Assembly (NCBI GenBank): GCA_023213395.1
Contig: CM041465.1
Location: 243,047,741 to 243,111,740, forward strand
Direction: 5' to 3'
Source of the DNA: Cycas panzhihuaensis
Taxonomy: Eukaryota; Cycadophyta
DNA: 64,000 nt
Shown here: piece by piece, positions 23,551 through 35,153 of the stretch
Numbering within the stretch: position 1 is the stretch's first letter
How the letters are laid out: each line of letters starts with the position of its first letter
The notes under the pieces: model-generated
What the model was told of the DNA's origin: nothing
Seen by the model: only the letters and a program-made list of their open reading frames with translations
Database searches by the model: none
Translations under genes and position numbers: made by a program

Positions 23551-24300
23551 TTATGGGATACACTACTATGTATGGAGGGTTTGTTATAGGGATGCTTGAG
23601 AAGTAGGGGTTTCCCTAGAGGAGGTGACATTAAGAGTCGAAACTCCAGTTGTTTACCCTCCCTTAACCTTCTCAAAGGTGGCCTAAACTAGCGCTACCAC
23701 TGGCTATTGGAAACTCTAGCATAAGATGATGGTAGCAAGAAGTAGTAAGAGGGTTTACCTCTCCTTGCTTAGTAGAATATGACAAGGTGTACACTAAACA
23801 TGTGTTAGAAGCTGCACTAGACTGAAATAAGATTATTCAAAAGAAAATAGTAAGGGAAAGTATGATTCCAACCATTAAATTCTTGTAACCTAGAAGAGTA
23901 ATGGCTAAAACCCTACCTTACTTGTGAAGTTGGCCTTTTTAATGGAGGAAGAGCCTTGAACCTAAGGAGAATCAGTTATAGATACCTTCTTGAGCTTGAG
24001 AGGAAAGTAATCCTATTAAAAATCCTTAATTTAGACCTGCAAACTAGGGTTTTTGCCTTGCTAAGCATAGAATGGAAGGAGAGAAGAGAAGTCAAGAGAA
24101 GAGAGCCATTTCTTGATTGTGAGAGATTGAGAGATCTATAAAATGAGCTTAAAATTTAGTTTTATGTCCCCATTAGGGTTTTAGGAATATTAGGGTTTAA
24201 TTTAGATGAGAAAGACTCCTTGACCACCTATCAAATTCTCAATAAATGTGAATCTAGCCTTTTTTTGGCCATGGTAATTATTGAACAACCACCCCATGGT

Positions 24301-24324
24301 AAACTTTGTGGTACCACAAAGTTT
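24301..24324. repeat. Perfect 24-bp palindrome in the TB LTR
   Basis: Two copies of 'aaactttgtggt' in inverted orientation with no spacer, centred on GGTACC. It is built from the same unit that is tandemly repeated in U3 of the other Tat-like LTRs (5908-5970, 20845-20905, 52685-52740, 56468-56530). Possibly a protein-binding element of the promoter; this is inference. Confidence 0.7.
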
Positions 24325-24868
24325 AGAGTAGTTCCATAATGTTTGAAGCAATGAAAAGGAATATAAAATAGAAATAAAAATAACCTAGAGAATGACATAA
24401 AAGGTCAACCTAGGGGTGTAAAAATAAAGATTAGAGAGCTAACATGGTCTTTTAGGGGCTTTAGGTGGTGGTTGGGCCTCCCAAAGTATGGAAAGGATGA
24501 AGACCAAGCACTAATATCGATATAAAAATGTGTTAATAAGCAGGTAAGTTAAAACCCACCATGGGGAACATACAATAAGCTAGAAGTGAGTCAAGGTGGG
24601 CTGTGGAGCCCCATGAGTATCTACAAACTCTAGGGAGGTATGCTACCATAGGATCATAGTCCTAGTTATCATATGCTAAAATACAGTCATAGGCAAGGAC
24701 TAAGCAAGCAAACTAAGTAGAAAGAGAAGCTATGCAACCATATCAAGCTATTGGAACCATAAATTTATCTCATTGTGCCATAAATGTGAATAAGATAAGA
24801 GATAAGAATGCATACCTATGCTTACCTGATAGATGCCACTCCTGCCTATTCCCAGTAGCTAGGAAACA

Positions 24869-24880
24869 CTACCCTCTTTG
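24869..24880 (-). other. TB polypurine tract
   Basis: Minus strand 'caaagagggtag' directly before the LTR start TGTTTCC. Confidence 0.65.
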
Positions 24881-25459
24881 TAGTAGAACCTTGTCACTCA
24901 TAAGCATTTGATGATGGTGAATGTTATCAATATAAAATAAGTTAGTAGCATCTACCTATATAGGTATGTCATCATCCAGGGGAGAGGTCAATGCTATGAC
25001 GGATCAAGTGGATAGGGACATGTGTTTGGATGAATATAGGGAGGCGTGACCTATCCCATCTTTAGGGTATGGAGCCCTAGACCCAAACCACACATGGAGT
25101 GAAGGCAAAGTGGCATGGGGGTTGCCTATATGACACTTGATAGTGCAATACAAAAGGAAAGAGGGATGGAAGAGTTGCCCCCATCACCTACATATATAAT
25201 GCAAATGTTATATTAAATGTGAACATAGTTAGAAGATATGCGAATATAAGCTAAACATACATAAATATAAAGTGCAAACATGTAAAAGATCATGCCATAG
25301 ATGGTATGATAACAAAGCAAAAAAATAAGCCTATGGTCACCATAGTTTAACCTCATTAGTGGCTTGCTTTCAAAGGTACCAAGGAGACTCGTCAATGATG
25401 TAGGCCTCTCAAGGGAGGAGGATTGGACTATGAAACTGATAACAAATCACCTAGAGGAG

Positions 25460-25859
25460 GGAGGTGACACTCCAAGATATGGTGAATGAGACTGTCCACC
25501 TTAGTATTCTAGTCTTGAGGGATATACCAGATATCCATAGAGGAAAAGAGGGACAACAATGACCTAGCAGTCAAGGTAAGGGTCCTTAATCATGGGCAAT
25601 AAACCTAGTAAACCTAGGTTAGTTATGATAGAACAATCTAAGAATCACAATGAAGGATAATAGGGCCATGGTGAAAGTGAAGCGTGTCAATGAGGGCTTC
25701 GATAACAACTATATACTTAGCTTCACTATTTATAGTATCAAGTAAGTAGACTCTAGAACACATGTAGTCATTCCCAGAGGGATCACAAAGGATCCATATG
25801 GTTGTAAAGGGTTTGGGGTTACTACAACTACCACCATCAGTAAAGACGAATAGAACCAT
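25460..25859 (-). pseudogene. TB second RNase H (archaeal-type), broken
   Basis: Minus-strand reading: FVFTDGGSCSNP (first catalytic Asp kept), then SEAKYIVVIEAL where the usual AEY has become AKY, so the catalytic Glu is Lys. HCDS follows, then VDSLIHHIL near 25470-25490 where the final Asp is kept. Stops follow the CDS motif. It has the same position relative to LTR and polypurine tract as in T1 and TC. Confidence 0.7.
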
Positions 25860-26657
25860 GGCGAAAGAGAGGAACCTTAGATCAAGTTACAAAAGAACAG
25901 GTGACAATATTATCGAGGTAAAATAGGTAGCAATAGGTCTATAATAGCTCAAAATAACTGGGTATATTAAGCACGAAAGGATAGGAGAGACTTGAGGATA
26001 GGTTACTAGGCTCATGGAGGGCCTACCCAATGGGGGCCTAGAAGGAGGGGGAGGTCTCATTTGGAGCTTCAAAGCTTGAACAGATAGCAAAAATAGAACT
26101 AAGATGCCAAAACAAGCAAAAGGAGTATAAACATAAATAGGTTTGGAAGAGGCTCAAAAATTGAGATGATGGGGGCCTCTAACTAGCTAAAGCAACTCAT
26201 CATAAACACATGGAATAGGGAAAAAAAAGAGGATGTAGGAGCGAAATAGGGGTCAAGCCTTGAAGGAAAGAAAAATGAGGGTGAGGAAAGGATCTTGAGG
26301 GTTGTCCCCTTGGAAGAAAAAGAGGTGGTACCTCAGAAGGCACCACGAAGAAAAGGGGCAAGGGGGTGAAAATGGATTTCATTTTTATATTCCCCTTGTG
26401 CAATTCAGAGCCCTTTCATGTAAGCATCCATGTTTTACCATACTTCATGAGCTTACTATAGGAGATTTGACTATTAGATTTTGACGAGGAGATAACCATT
26501 GGGACCAAGATTGAGAGATGGCAGCTATCAGAGTAGATCCAGTGAGTCGATCTTATCTTAAGCCTTATTTTTTTATCATTCAAATTTAATGCTTACTTTT
26601 GAGAATTTAGGCCCTACAAGGGCCATGGAGACCCCTTGGAGCTCATTGGAGGCCAGG
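25860..26657. other. TB spacer up to chromovirus C1
   Basis: Matches the spacers of T1 (7400-8250) and TC (54170-55020), for example the 'gacgaggagata' segment near 26482. No conserved frame. It ends with CCAGG (26653-26657), the target duplication of C1. Confidence 0.5.
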
Positions 26658-26878
26658 TGTTATGAACCTCTTAAAACTATTAAATGTATTAGTTGAAAGG
26701 TTATATGGAAAAGGTTATGTCCCTTGATAGTCCAATATATCTATATATACAGTCATTTTCATGTTGTAAACATCATCTCAATTTTTATCAATATTACTCA
26801 ATATTATTAATTATTTCTTCAAATCTTTTAGCGCCTTATTTATTTTGCTTCTCCTAGTTTTAGACTAGGTTTGATACA
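26658..26878 (+). repeat. C1 5' LTR (221 bp)
   Basis: Begins TGTTATGAACC and ends GATACA. Near-identical to 32877-33105, apart from small indels. A TATA-like 'tctatatatac' at 26740-26750 probably marks the promoter; the same motif recurs in the 3' LTR near 32967. Confidence 0.92.
26740..26750 (+). promoter_or_regulatory. TATA-like box of C1 LTR
   Basis: AT-only run 'ctatatata' about 80 bases into the LTR, after 'ccaatatat'. The position suits an LTR promoter. No experimental support. Confidence 0.4.
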
Positions 26879-26880
26879 AG

Positions 26881-26892
26881 TGGTATCAGAGC
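26881..26892 (+). other. C1 primer-binding site
   Basis: TGGTATCAGAGC, two bases after the LTR end; the usual pairing site for initiator tRNA-Met. Confidence 0.9.
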
Positions 26893-28307
26893 GAATTGAT
26901 CATGTCTACATTCTAGCTGTGTCCCAATATAAATTTATCTATGGTTAGTCTGCCTATCCATATCCACATAGTGCCGAATATCTATCCTATTTTTGCACAG
27001 TACCATCCCATTTATTCTAGTCTTGTGCCATTGTCCAATAGCTCCACATCGTCTAACATCTTCACATCCTGACATTCTACCCATCATCATCTCTATTCTA
27101 TTCATTTCATTCTATCGTTTCATTCAGTCTGTCCATCGTACACCTGCATCTCCTCTTTATTTTCTTGTTGTTATCATGCCTTCCATTTTCGTGTTCCTTC
27201 TTATCACCCATGCAACATTCGATTCCTCATTCCTACATACCCACCTCCAATCATTGTCGTCTTCATGCCCATAGTTAAAGACATCATTTATAGTTGTAAT
27301 TCATGGTTTATACAAAAAACTCAGCTACGTATTATATTAACTGTGTTGTGTTCCTTTGAGTACACACATATTATATATCTATATCTATATCTATATATAT
27401 ATAGAGAGAGAGAGAGAGGGAGGGAGAGGGAGAGAGAGAGAGAGAGAGGGAGAGGGAGAGAGAGAGAGAGGGAGGGAGAGGGAGAGGGAGAGAGAGAGAG
27501 AGAGCCTCTAATTTTTTATGTTTGTTTTATGCCCAGTCGTAGTTACTATCCCTATTGCAACTCCATCTTCACTGCGTCATCATGTGTGTTATACTTCCAT
27601 CTATTTGAATTGTTATACATCATCATTTTATATTTCCATGTCTTCATCCTTCATAGCCACCGACTATTCTCTCTTTGTGTTTTGTCCATTCGCCTTATAT
27701 TCACTAATTACAATATACAACTATAATATATAGTATATGTTATAACATTTATATTTTATTCTCCAATATTGTCTAATAGTCTGTATAACCTTTTTTAATA
27801 TATATATTTAATGTTTTCATTATAATTTCACATACATTCTTTAATATAATATATATTTTGTGTGTATATATAATTTCATAGTTTATTTAATATCACCATA
27901 TATTTTAGATTATATTGTCATCATTATACTTAAGGCATTTAGAGTTACATTTTTAATATTATTCAACATAACATATATATTCATTTTTTTTAATCATTTG
28001 ACTATCCTTGGTTATATCAGTTGACTATTTTTAAATTATCCATGTGACTCAATCCATTCGAGGATTATTGTGTCCAACTCACCTAACATCCTTATTATTC
28101 TCTTAAATCCATTAATATATTTGATTATTTATTTGTTCACTAGCTGACATTTCTCTTAAGCCTTGATATCAAACATTAGGATCAAATTGGCATATATCTA
28201 TGAAGTTCATGAGGTTTATACACCAATAAAAGGAGTCAAAGAGGTTTACACTCGCATTAAAAATGATAGAAAAATAGTGGAATTGTACTTACACAATCAT
28301 TAAAATA
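26893..28307 (+). other. C1 leader with TA and GA microsatellite
   Basis: An untranslated leader of 1.4 kb, unusually long for a short-LTR chromovirus. It is pyrimidine-rich at first, then AT-rich. A TA run followed by a GA/GGGAGA run at 27369-27504 keeps one frame open as Arg-Glu repeats (27265-27726); that is a repeat artefact, not a gene. The sequence differs from the leader of the tandem array although the coding parts are close. Confidence 0.6.
27369..27504. repeat. TA/GA compound microsatellite
   Basis: (TA)n/(TATC)n to about 27401, then (GA)n broken by GGGA units to 27504. Confidence 0.95.
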
Positions 28308-29480
28308 ATGAACAATGAAGATATGGCAAGCAATATCGATCAAAAAGAAATCATCGAACCAATCACTCAAGCAGTCCATAACACAATCCAAATGTCAAAC
28401 ACTCTCTTGAATCATACTTTACACCAATTTTTGGATAAACTAACAATCATAGCAACTAGTAGAAAGGAGGATATGATTGTGCTAGATTCAGAAGATGAAG
28501 CAATGAGTTGTCAATCATATATTAGACACCAAACTACAAGAAACCAGTTGGAGCCACAATTATTACCAATTAATTTTTAAAATGAGGCTATCAGAAAGTA
28601 TCTTAATGAATATCACAATTTAACTCTTAAAGAATAGAAGATAATAGGTTTTCAAACATACTTCCTATAAAGTATTTAAACATAGAAAAAGAAAAAGTTA
28701 GAAAAAATTACTATATAATATTTCAATATGGAGCAAAAATCATATGAATCGAGAGTGCGGATACAATAAATGGAAAACTATTTTTGCTTAATAGAGATTG
28801 AGCTGGTAGAGCAAGTTTCGATATCCACTCTACACATGGATGGAATAGCATGTGAATGGTGGTAGTGTCTCGAATGAACCTCTTTTCGAGATCAATTAGC
28901 TACCTGGAAAGAATCCGTGTGTTTATTCATTAAGCGGTTTAAAACCGTATCTAATCGCGATTATTATTATGAGTTACGAAATTTAAAGCAAATTGATTAT
29001 GTGGAAGAATACAGTGTAGCATTCATGAGGCTAAGCTATGTGTTAGAAGATATTCCAACTAATTGACTTATCCAATTATATATAGATGGTCTGCTAACAG
29101 AGATCTAAGTTAATGTTAAAATTTAAGAACCTCAGAATTTGAATAAGGCAATACAACTAGCCAAAATATAGGAAGGAAAGATCAATGAATTATGGAAGGA
29201 AAGAACAAGAACATATATTCCTCTGTATGCTCATCCTAATCCTTCTTCAACTATATGACCTGGTTTTATACCTAATAGAGTTACTCAATCAGTAAAACCA
29301 TTACTTCAAAAAATAAGAGCTAAGCAAGAAGAATTACGAAAAAAGAATCTCTGTTTTAGGTGTGCTGAAAAATGGGCACCTAATCATAAATGTCAGAATA
29401 ATCAATTATATACAATCAAATTATCTTCAGTAGCAGAGGATGAGGAAATTGAAGAAAAGGATGATACAGAATGTGTTTAA
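28308..29480 (+). pseudogene. C1 gag, broken
   Basis: Shell protein of the retrotransposon particle. It opens at ATG 28308 (MNNEDMASNIDQKEII) and is open to a stop at 28578-28580; later stops break it. The capsid-like core lies around 28740-29200. A CCHC knuckle at 29352-29393 reads CFRCAEKWAPNHKC, complete here while both array copies have lost one or more Cys. An acidic tail follows (EDEEIEEKDD near 29440). The same start and order occur at 42232 in the tandem array. Confidence 0.8.
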
Positions 29481-29519
29481 GAGAATATTAAAAATCAAGA
29501 ATATTGATATAACCAAGAG

Positions 29520-29900
29520 GAGGATATCTTAAAAATGTCATTCTTAGCCATGAGTGGTTTGATAAGGTCTGACACGCTTAAACTATAAGGATTTATTAAA
29601 AATCAAGCTATTACAATTTTGATCGATCCTGAAAGTACTCATAATTTTATTGATAGAATATCAACTCAATGCTTAAAATTATTTCTATCTAGAATAACAC
29701 CTTTTCAAGTAAGTGTTAGAGGGTGATAGGTTATATCTGGACAAGGAATGATAGAAACCTTAAAATCTCAATTGGTGACATTATTCTTAAAGAAATTTTT
29801 TATGTATTAGATGTTGGTGGAGTAGATATTATTCTGGGAAGTTAATGATTACAAACTTTGGGAACTTTTGAGATGAATCTTGAAGAATTATTTATGAGAT
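29520..29900 (+). pseudogene. C1 protease, broken
   Basis: The active-site segment ILIDPESTHNFID (D at 29625-29627) has PE where S/T-G is expected, so the flap-side Gly is lost. Array copy D1 reads LIDLGSTHNF and D2 LINPRSTHNF. In-frame TGA-TAG at 29724-29729 is shared with D2, and the TAG with D1. Retropepsin fold assumed from position between gag and RT. Confidence 0.7.
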
Positions 29901-30089
29901 ATAAGAAAGATGGAAGAATTATTATCCTTCAAGGAGAAAAACTTGGGAATAACTAACTAATATCCTATAAGAAAATGGAAAAATTAATCAAGAAGGGCCA
30001 TCGTGGTATGATGGATCAACTTGTTTCGATCCAGGTAGAAATTAAACCAACTACATAAGAAAATGAACTACAAAAGGCCATCCAGAAAC

Positions 30090-30905
30090 ATAAAGAAGTT
30101 TTTCAAAATATTTCAGTAGAATTACCACCAGACAGGGGATTTGAACATCAAATTGAATTGGAAGCAGGCACTAATCCAATTGTTATCCAGCCCTATAAAC
30201 AACCACATCATTATCAGAATGAGATTAAAAAGATCGTATAAGAATTATTAGATATAGGAGCAATAACTCCCAGTAAAAGCCCATTTGCAACACTAGTAAT
30301 TTTAGTAAGAAAGAAGGATGGATCTTACCATATGTGCATAGACTATCAAGCACTAAATAAAGTTACAATAAAAAATAAATTTCCTATACCAAGAATCAAT
30401 GAGTTACTAAATGAATTACATGGAGCAAAATATTTTTTAAAAATCGATTTAAAATTAGGTTATCATCAAATTCGTATTAAACAAAAAGATACATACAAAA
30501 TAGTCTTCAGTATATACCATGGTCATTATGAATTCAAAGTAATGCCCTTTAGCCTAACCAATACACCAGCCACATTTCAAGCTATAATGAATCAAGTTTT
30601 GAAACCTTTCTTATAGAAGTTTATCGTAGTCTTCTTTGATGACATATTAATATTCAGTAAATAATGGGGAGAATACATGAACCATCTTGACCAAGTACTG
30701 AGCACCTTGAAGAAACAAAATATTTATGCTAAGAAATCGAAATGTTATTTTGGAATGAAAGAAATAGAATATCTAGGTAATCTTATATCAAAAGAAGGAA
30801 TTAGAGCTAACCTAGGGAAAGTTAAGGCAATTCAAGAATGGTCGATACCCAAAAATATTACGAAACTCTGAGGATTTATGGGTTTAATAGGATATTATGG
30901 AAATT
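30090..30905 (+). pseudogene. C1 reverse transcriptase, broken
   Basis: RT domain with [69 protein letters not shown] and the catalytic box FFDDILIFS (30634-30660), keeping both Asp residues. The palm is open from 30332 to 30616; TAG at 30614-30616 and TAA at 30662-30664 interrupt it. The stop at 30869-30871 (after PKNITKL) lies at the same codon in both array copies. Confidence 0.85.
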
Positions 30906-31014
30906 TTGTTAAGAATTATGCACAGAGAGTAGCTCCCTTAACTTGTTTACTAAAAAAGGATTCTTTTCAATGGAATGAAGAAGCAACAAAGTGTTTCGAA
31001 CAAGTCAAACAAAT

Positions 31015-31425
31015 AATGGCCTAGTTACCGATGTTTACATCAACTAATTTTTCTAAAATTTTTATAATAGAATGTGATGCATTAGGAACGAGAATCAGTG
31101 TAGTACTAATGCAAGAAGGTAAACCCATTGCATTTGAAAATATAAAGCTAAATAATCGAGAAATTATCAAATCAACCTATGATAAGGAAATGATGGCCAT
31201 TATACACACTTTAGTTAAATGGCATTAGTATCTATTAGATAGCAAATTTATAGTCAAGACAGATCATAACAGTTTACAATATTTATTGAAATAAAAAGAA
31301 TTATCCCTTGAACAACAAAAATGGATAAGTAAAATTCAAGCATTAGATTTCAACATAACATACAACAGGGGTAAAAATAATGTGGTAGCTGATGCCTTGT
31401 CACAAAAAGATGAAAGAGTATAGAA
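31015..31425 (+). pseudogene. C1 RNase H, broken
   Basis: Reads IIECDALGTRI (first Asp kept), VLMQEGKPIAFEN, YDKEMMAIIHTL (Glu kept), then after stops the 'VKTDHNSLQYLL' segment and NNVVADALS near 31380, with the last Asp kept. It degrades the RNA strand during reverse transcription in a live element. Confidence 0.8.
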
Positions 31426-31559
31426 TCCCAACTAAAGGCTATCTCAATGATAGAACCAGTATGGGTCATGGATTTACAATCAGAATATGTAAAAGATCCT
31501 GATATTCAACAACTCATTCAAAGAATTCAATAAGGAAAAGAAGACAAATTCGAATAGAG

Positions 31560-32360
31560 AAATGATATTTTACGGTATAAAGGACAAATATTCTTAGGTC
31601 CAAACTCAGCTTTCCATAACAAGATATTAAATGAAGCATATGTAATATATACCGCAGGAGATGAAGGATTTTATAAAACGTATTTACGAGCCAAACAGTC
31701 ATTTTTTAAGAAAGGAATGAAGAAGGATATAAATAAATTTGTAGCTGAATGCACATCATGCCAAGTCAATAAATATGAACATATTGCTACTCCTGGTTTG
31801 CTCCAACCTCTTCCTATTCTATAACAAAAATGGGAAAGTATTAGCATGGATTTTATCACAGGTTTACCAAAATCAGAAGGGAAAGATGCTATCTATGTGA
31901 TTATGGATCATTTAACAAAGTTCACTTATTTCATACCCATTCAATCTAATTATAAAGCTCAATAATTAGTTAAGTATTTATCAAAGAAATTCACAAATTA
32001 CATGGCTTTCTGCACACAATTATTAGCGACAGAGATCCCAAATTCTTAAGTTATTTCTTGTAAGAAATGTTTCGGTAAGTAGGTATAAAACTATATATGA
32101 GTACTAGTTATCATCCACAAATAGATGGACAAATTAAAGCAGTTAACAAATTTTTAGAGAATTATTTACGAAATTATGTAACAGATAAACAACATTTGTG
32201 GGTCAAATGGTTACATTTAGCTGAAGCATGTTATAGCTCTTCTTACCATTCATCTATTAAAATGACCCCTTATCAAGCATTATATGGCTACCAACCAACT
32301 CAATTAAAAGATTGGTTAAACAAGGATAATAGGGTTCCTACAGTTAATGACTATCTCTAG
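31560..32360 (+). pseudogene. C1 integrase core, broken
   Basis: Zinc-binding part at about 31640-31800: the first His is Asp here (GDEGFYKTY versus GHEGFYKTY in D2), and the two Cys are kept in AECTSCQ. First catalytic Asp in [13 protein letters not shown] near 31845-31880, second in the ISDRDPKF segment near 32020-32040. The expected Glu is Lys at 32136-32138 (DGQIKAVNK), so the catalytic triad is broken besides the stops. Confidence 0.82.
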
Positions 32361-32528
32361 GTATCATAGAATATAATTCAAATATTAAAGTGATATTTAG
32401 AAGAAGCAAGAAATCGTATGAAATAAAAAGCTGATAAAAATTATACAGAAAGAATATTCAAAGTTAGAGATTGGGTCTATGTGAGGTTACAACCATACAA
32501 GTAAGCATCATTAAAAAATTCTCAAAAA

Positions 32529-32865
32529 TAGAAATTAAGTCCTCGATTTTATGGTCCTTTTCGAGTTCAATAAAAAATTGGAGCAGTGGCTTATACCTTA
32601 GAGATTCCAACATCAAAATTACATAATGTATTTCATGTGTTGTGTCTTAAAAAGAAAATTGGAGATCATGTGTAGGTACAAATCAATCTTATTACTAGAA
32701 GTTATTCTTGAAGTTTAAGAATGTCAACTACGGTCAAAAACTATTCGAGAATATTTGATCAAATGGAAATAATTACCTATCGAAGATGCTTCCTGGGAAT
32801 CCTCTGATTTTATCAAGCTTCATCTTGATTTGAGAAATAAGAGTTTCGTGGGCGAAACATCTTGA
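32529..32865 (+). pseudogene. C1 integrase end and chromodomain, broken
   Basis: Begins after the TAG at 32529-32531 that also stands in both array copies. Reads [22 protein letters not shown] and then a chromodomain: REYLIKWK, stop, LPIEDASWESSDF. Chromodomains bind modified histones and direct chromoviruses to heterochromatin. The frame ends FVGETS just before the polypurine tract. A small deletion relative to D2 removes part of the linker. Confidence 0.8.
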
Positions 32866-32876
32866 GAGGGAGGAAT
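32863..32876 (+). other. C1 polypurine tract
   Basis: Purine run 'gagagggaggaa' directly before the 3' LTR. Confidence 0.8.
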
Positions 32877-33105
32877 TGTTATGAACCTCTTAAAACTATT
32901 AAACGTATTAGCTGAAAGGTTATTTATAAAAGGTTTTGTCCCTTGATAAACAATGAATCCAATATATCTATATATATAACTGTTGCCATGTTGTAATCAT
33001 TATCTCAAATTTTATCAATATTACTCAATATTATTAATTATTTCTTTAAATCTTTTAGTGCCTTATTTATTTTGCTTGTCCTAGTTTTGGATTAGGTTCG
33101 ATACA
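32877..33105 (+). repeat. C1 3' LTR (229 bp)
   Basis: TGTTATGAACC to GATACA; matches 26658-26878 with few differences. Followed by CCAGG at 33106-33110. Confidence 0.92.
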
Positions 33106-33479
33106 CCAGGGAGGGGGAGGACGAGGGAATTAGGTAGCCCTAGTCCTAGTGGACTAAGCTAGGTCCATTGAAATAATCTTTTAGATTTTTTAGGGCCACC
33201 CCCGCTTTTTAGTGGGGGTAATTGTAGACCCATAGCATTTGTCACAGTGTTGTAAAGTTTGTGGTAGGTCTCATTAAGAGTCAAGAAAATCTTAATGGGG
33301 CCCACATCAATATTTGTGGTACCATACATATTGATATGGAGTGGACATAAGATAAAGAAAATTAAAAAAATTACTTATTCAGATGGCTTGGCCTAGTTTC
33401 AGCTACCCTAGGCCATCTAGAGAGAAGGATGTGACTTGGTAGTTAGGTTGAGGTAGTCTGACTAGTGGCTTGTGACTGT
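33106..33479. other. TB spacer after C1
   Basis: Begins with the second CCAGG, then continues the TB spacer, matching TC near 55030-55380 and T1 near 8250-8560. 'aaagtttgtggtagg' and 'atttgtggtaccat' near 33256-33325 resemble the U3 repeat unit of the LTRs. No gene. Confidence 0.5.
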
Positions 33480-33676
33480 TTGTAGGTAGTTCTTATGATT
33501 GATAACCATAAGAATATAGGGATAGCTATCATTATATTTATTGAGATGATGATCCAATAGGAGAGAGGTATACTACGATGCTATGAGTTGTTTAAGGTGA
33601 TCAGGACACCTCAGTATGCATCTAACTAAAGGCTACCAGTAGATATTGTATCTCACTGGGATAGGAGGAGACATGT
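33480..33676 (+). pseudogene. TB antisense plant-mobile-domain-like gene, cut off
   Basis: Homologous to T1 8640-8800 and TC 55380-55580: YELFKVIRTPQYASN, then VDIVSHWDRRRH. It is interrupted at 33677 by the first LTR of the tandem chromovirus array, and the continuation is not found in the window. Confidence 0.6.
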
Positions 33677-33910
33677 TGTTATGAACCTCTTTAAGCAAAA
33701 AGGGTTAATTAATTAAATAAATAGGTGCTATTGAACGAGCATAACCTTCCGTGAAAGGGGCCTGATATGCATATAAAATTAGGTCCTAAATGTAATATGA
33801 ATATCAATCATTTTTATCAATCAAATATATTTGGTTTGTTGATTACATCTTTTCTTAGTATTCTCATGCACTTGGCAATTACCCTCAAGTTACAAACTGG
33901 TTTCATAACA
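33677..33910 (+). repeat. Array LTR 1 (234 bp)
   Basis: TGTTATGAACC to CATAACA. TATA-like 'catataaaa' at 33770-33778. Confidence 0.9.
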
Positions 33911-33912
33911 AG

Positions 33913-33924
33913 TGGTATCAGAGC
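33913..33924 (+). other. D1 primer-binding site
   Basis: TGGTATCAGAGC, initiator tRNA-Met type. Equivalents are at 40389-40400 (last base changed) and 47076-47087 (changed at two bases). Confidence 0.9.
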
Positions 33925-35116
33925 AGATTCGATCTGTCTTCATTGTTGCATTCTCATTGTTACACTGATAGTCACGATTGGCTTTCTCATTGCTAAATTC
34001 TAGTTACTGAATGCAAAATTCTCATTGTTAAATTCTAGTTGCTGCAGAATTCTAGCTGCTGCAGAATTCTTGTTGCTGTAGAATTCTAATTGCTATAGAA
34101 TTCTTATTGCTAGATTCTAGTTACTGCAGAATTCTAGTTATTGTGAAATTCTCACTTGCTATATTTCTCATCACTGCTGCATCTTACCACTGCATATCTC
34201 ATCACTGTCTTTTGCTCTCATTACTATGCATGAGTTTCTCATTGTTGTGCGTCTAGTTTTCTCATTACTGTGTGTTGTTTTCTTGTTATTGGCACAAACC
34301 AATAGCCATTTTAGTTTTCTCATTACTGCAACATCCATTCTCGTTCTCGTTGCTAAGTGTTTCGTTCCTTTATGTGGGCTCACGTCCTGACTTCTATTCC
34401 CTATGTCCTCTGATCCGTGCGTCCTTTATTCCCTACGTCTTCTATTCCATGCGTCTCCTATTCTGTTCGCTGTCATACATTCATTGTCATTGTTGTAGAA
34501 GTTCTCATAGTCATCGCAGTCCTTCCATCTTCCAGTTTCGTCAGTCCTTCCATCTTCCAGTTCTGTCTCTACTTCCGTCTTCCAATGTCGTCAGCCTAGT
34601 ATTTATATCCACTACATAACTCCTATTCATCCTACAACTTCGTGCATATTGGTCATTGTGGCAATCACTTTATACTAAGTTCACTATATATCATGTAAGT
34701 ATTTTCTATTATTCACTTTATACTAAAGTTATTATATATATAAGTCATTATATTTTGTAATAGTTATAAAATATATTTTAACTCTTTAATTAATTCATAA
34801 TATAGTGGCAACATTCCATTAACAATGCACTTTATTAACCAGCACTCATATATTATATCGTATACTATTTATATATATATTATATAATCATTTAACATTA
34901 TTATATTACCAAATATAATACATTATTTTAATTTATCACTTATTTTTATCAAGCAATATCAATTGGTCTTTTGACTACAATTCGCCATCAAGCGTTCCTG
35001 TGCTCTCTGGAAATCTTAGAATAATTGCATTTTTGCAATAATTTATGTGCATTTCACTTTTATAATTATAATATTTTAAACTATATCTTTAATACATACA
35101 CACACATATATCTATA

Positions 35117-35153
<37 letters not shown>

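Larger units (their letters stand above)
21770..24868 (-). repeat. TB 3' LTR (about 3.1 kb)
   Basis: Starts with 'tagaagtgtacctct', matching 'tagaatcgcacctct' of T1 at 3036, and shares 'aggtttgaggacctg' near 21899 with T1. In element orientation it begins TGTTTCCTAG next to a polypurine tract, as in T1. It is clearly diverged from the T1 LTRs. It contains an expanded 9-base repeat and a perfect 24-bp palindrome (listed separately). Short open frames such as 22656-23036 are not conserved in the sister LTRs. Confidence 0.75.
26658..33105 (+). mobile_element. C1: complete chromovirus (Ty3/gypsy, Reina-like), 6.4 kb
   Basis: Short LTRs (26658-26878 and 32877-33105) enclose a tRNA-iMet-type primer-binding site, a long leader, gag with a CCHC knuckle, protease, RT, RNase H, integrase, a C-terminal chromodomain and a polypurine tract. 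CCAGG flanks it at 26653-26657 and 33106-33110. Short LTRs, the knuckle form C-x2-C-x-EKW-x-H-x-C and the chromodomain suit the Reina group. Many in-frame stops make it nonfunctional. It is nested in TB. Confidence 0.92.
21770..33676 (-). mobile_element. TB: 3' part of a second Tat-like element, interrupted by chromovirus C1
   Basis: Same order as the left part of T1: LTR (21770-24868), polypurine tract, second RNase H, spacer, antisense gene start. C1 (26658-33105) is nested in the spacer. The antisense gene breaks off at 33676 where the tandem chromovirus array begins. The rest of TB (integrase, RT, gag, 5' LTR) is not found in the window and was probably lost in the deletion that fused the array to a copia fragment at 48142. 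Confidence 0.75.

Noticed and set aside
23308-23675. Frames with repeating Phe-Ala-Thr or Asn-Ile-Tyr peptides
   Set aside because: Produced by the 9-base-period minisatellite, whose period is a multiple of three.
27265-27726. 153-codon frame rich in Arg-Glu
   Set aside because: It runs through a GA microsatellite in the C1 leader. The repeat itself keeps the frame open, and there is no domain or conservation.
33990-34153. CRISPR-like regular repeat
   Set aside because: Units are contiguous 17-mers without spacers, inside a plant retrotransposon leader.
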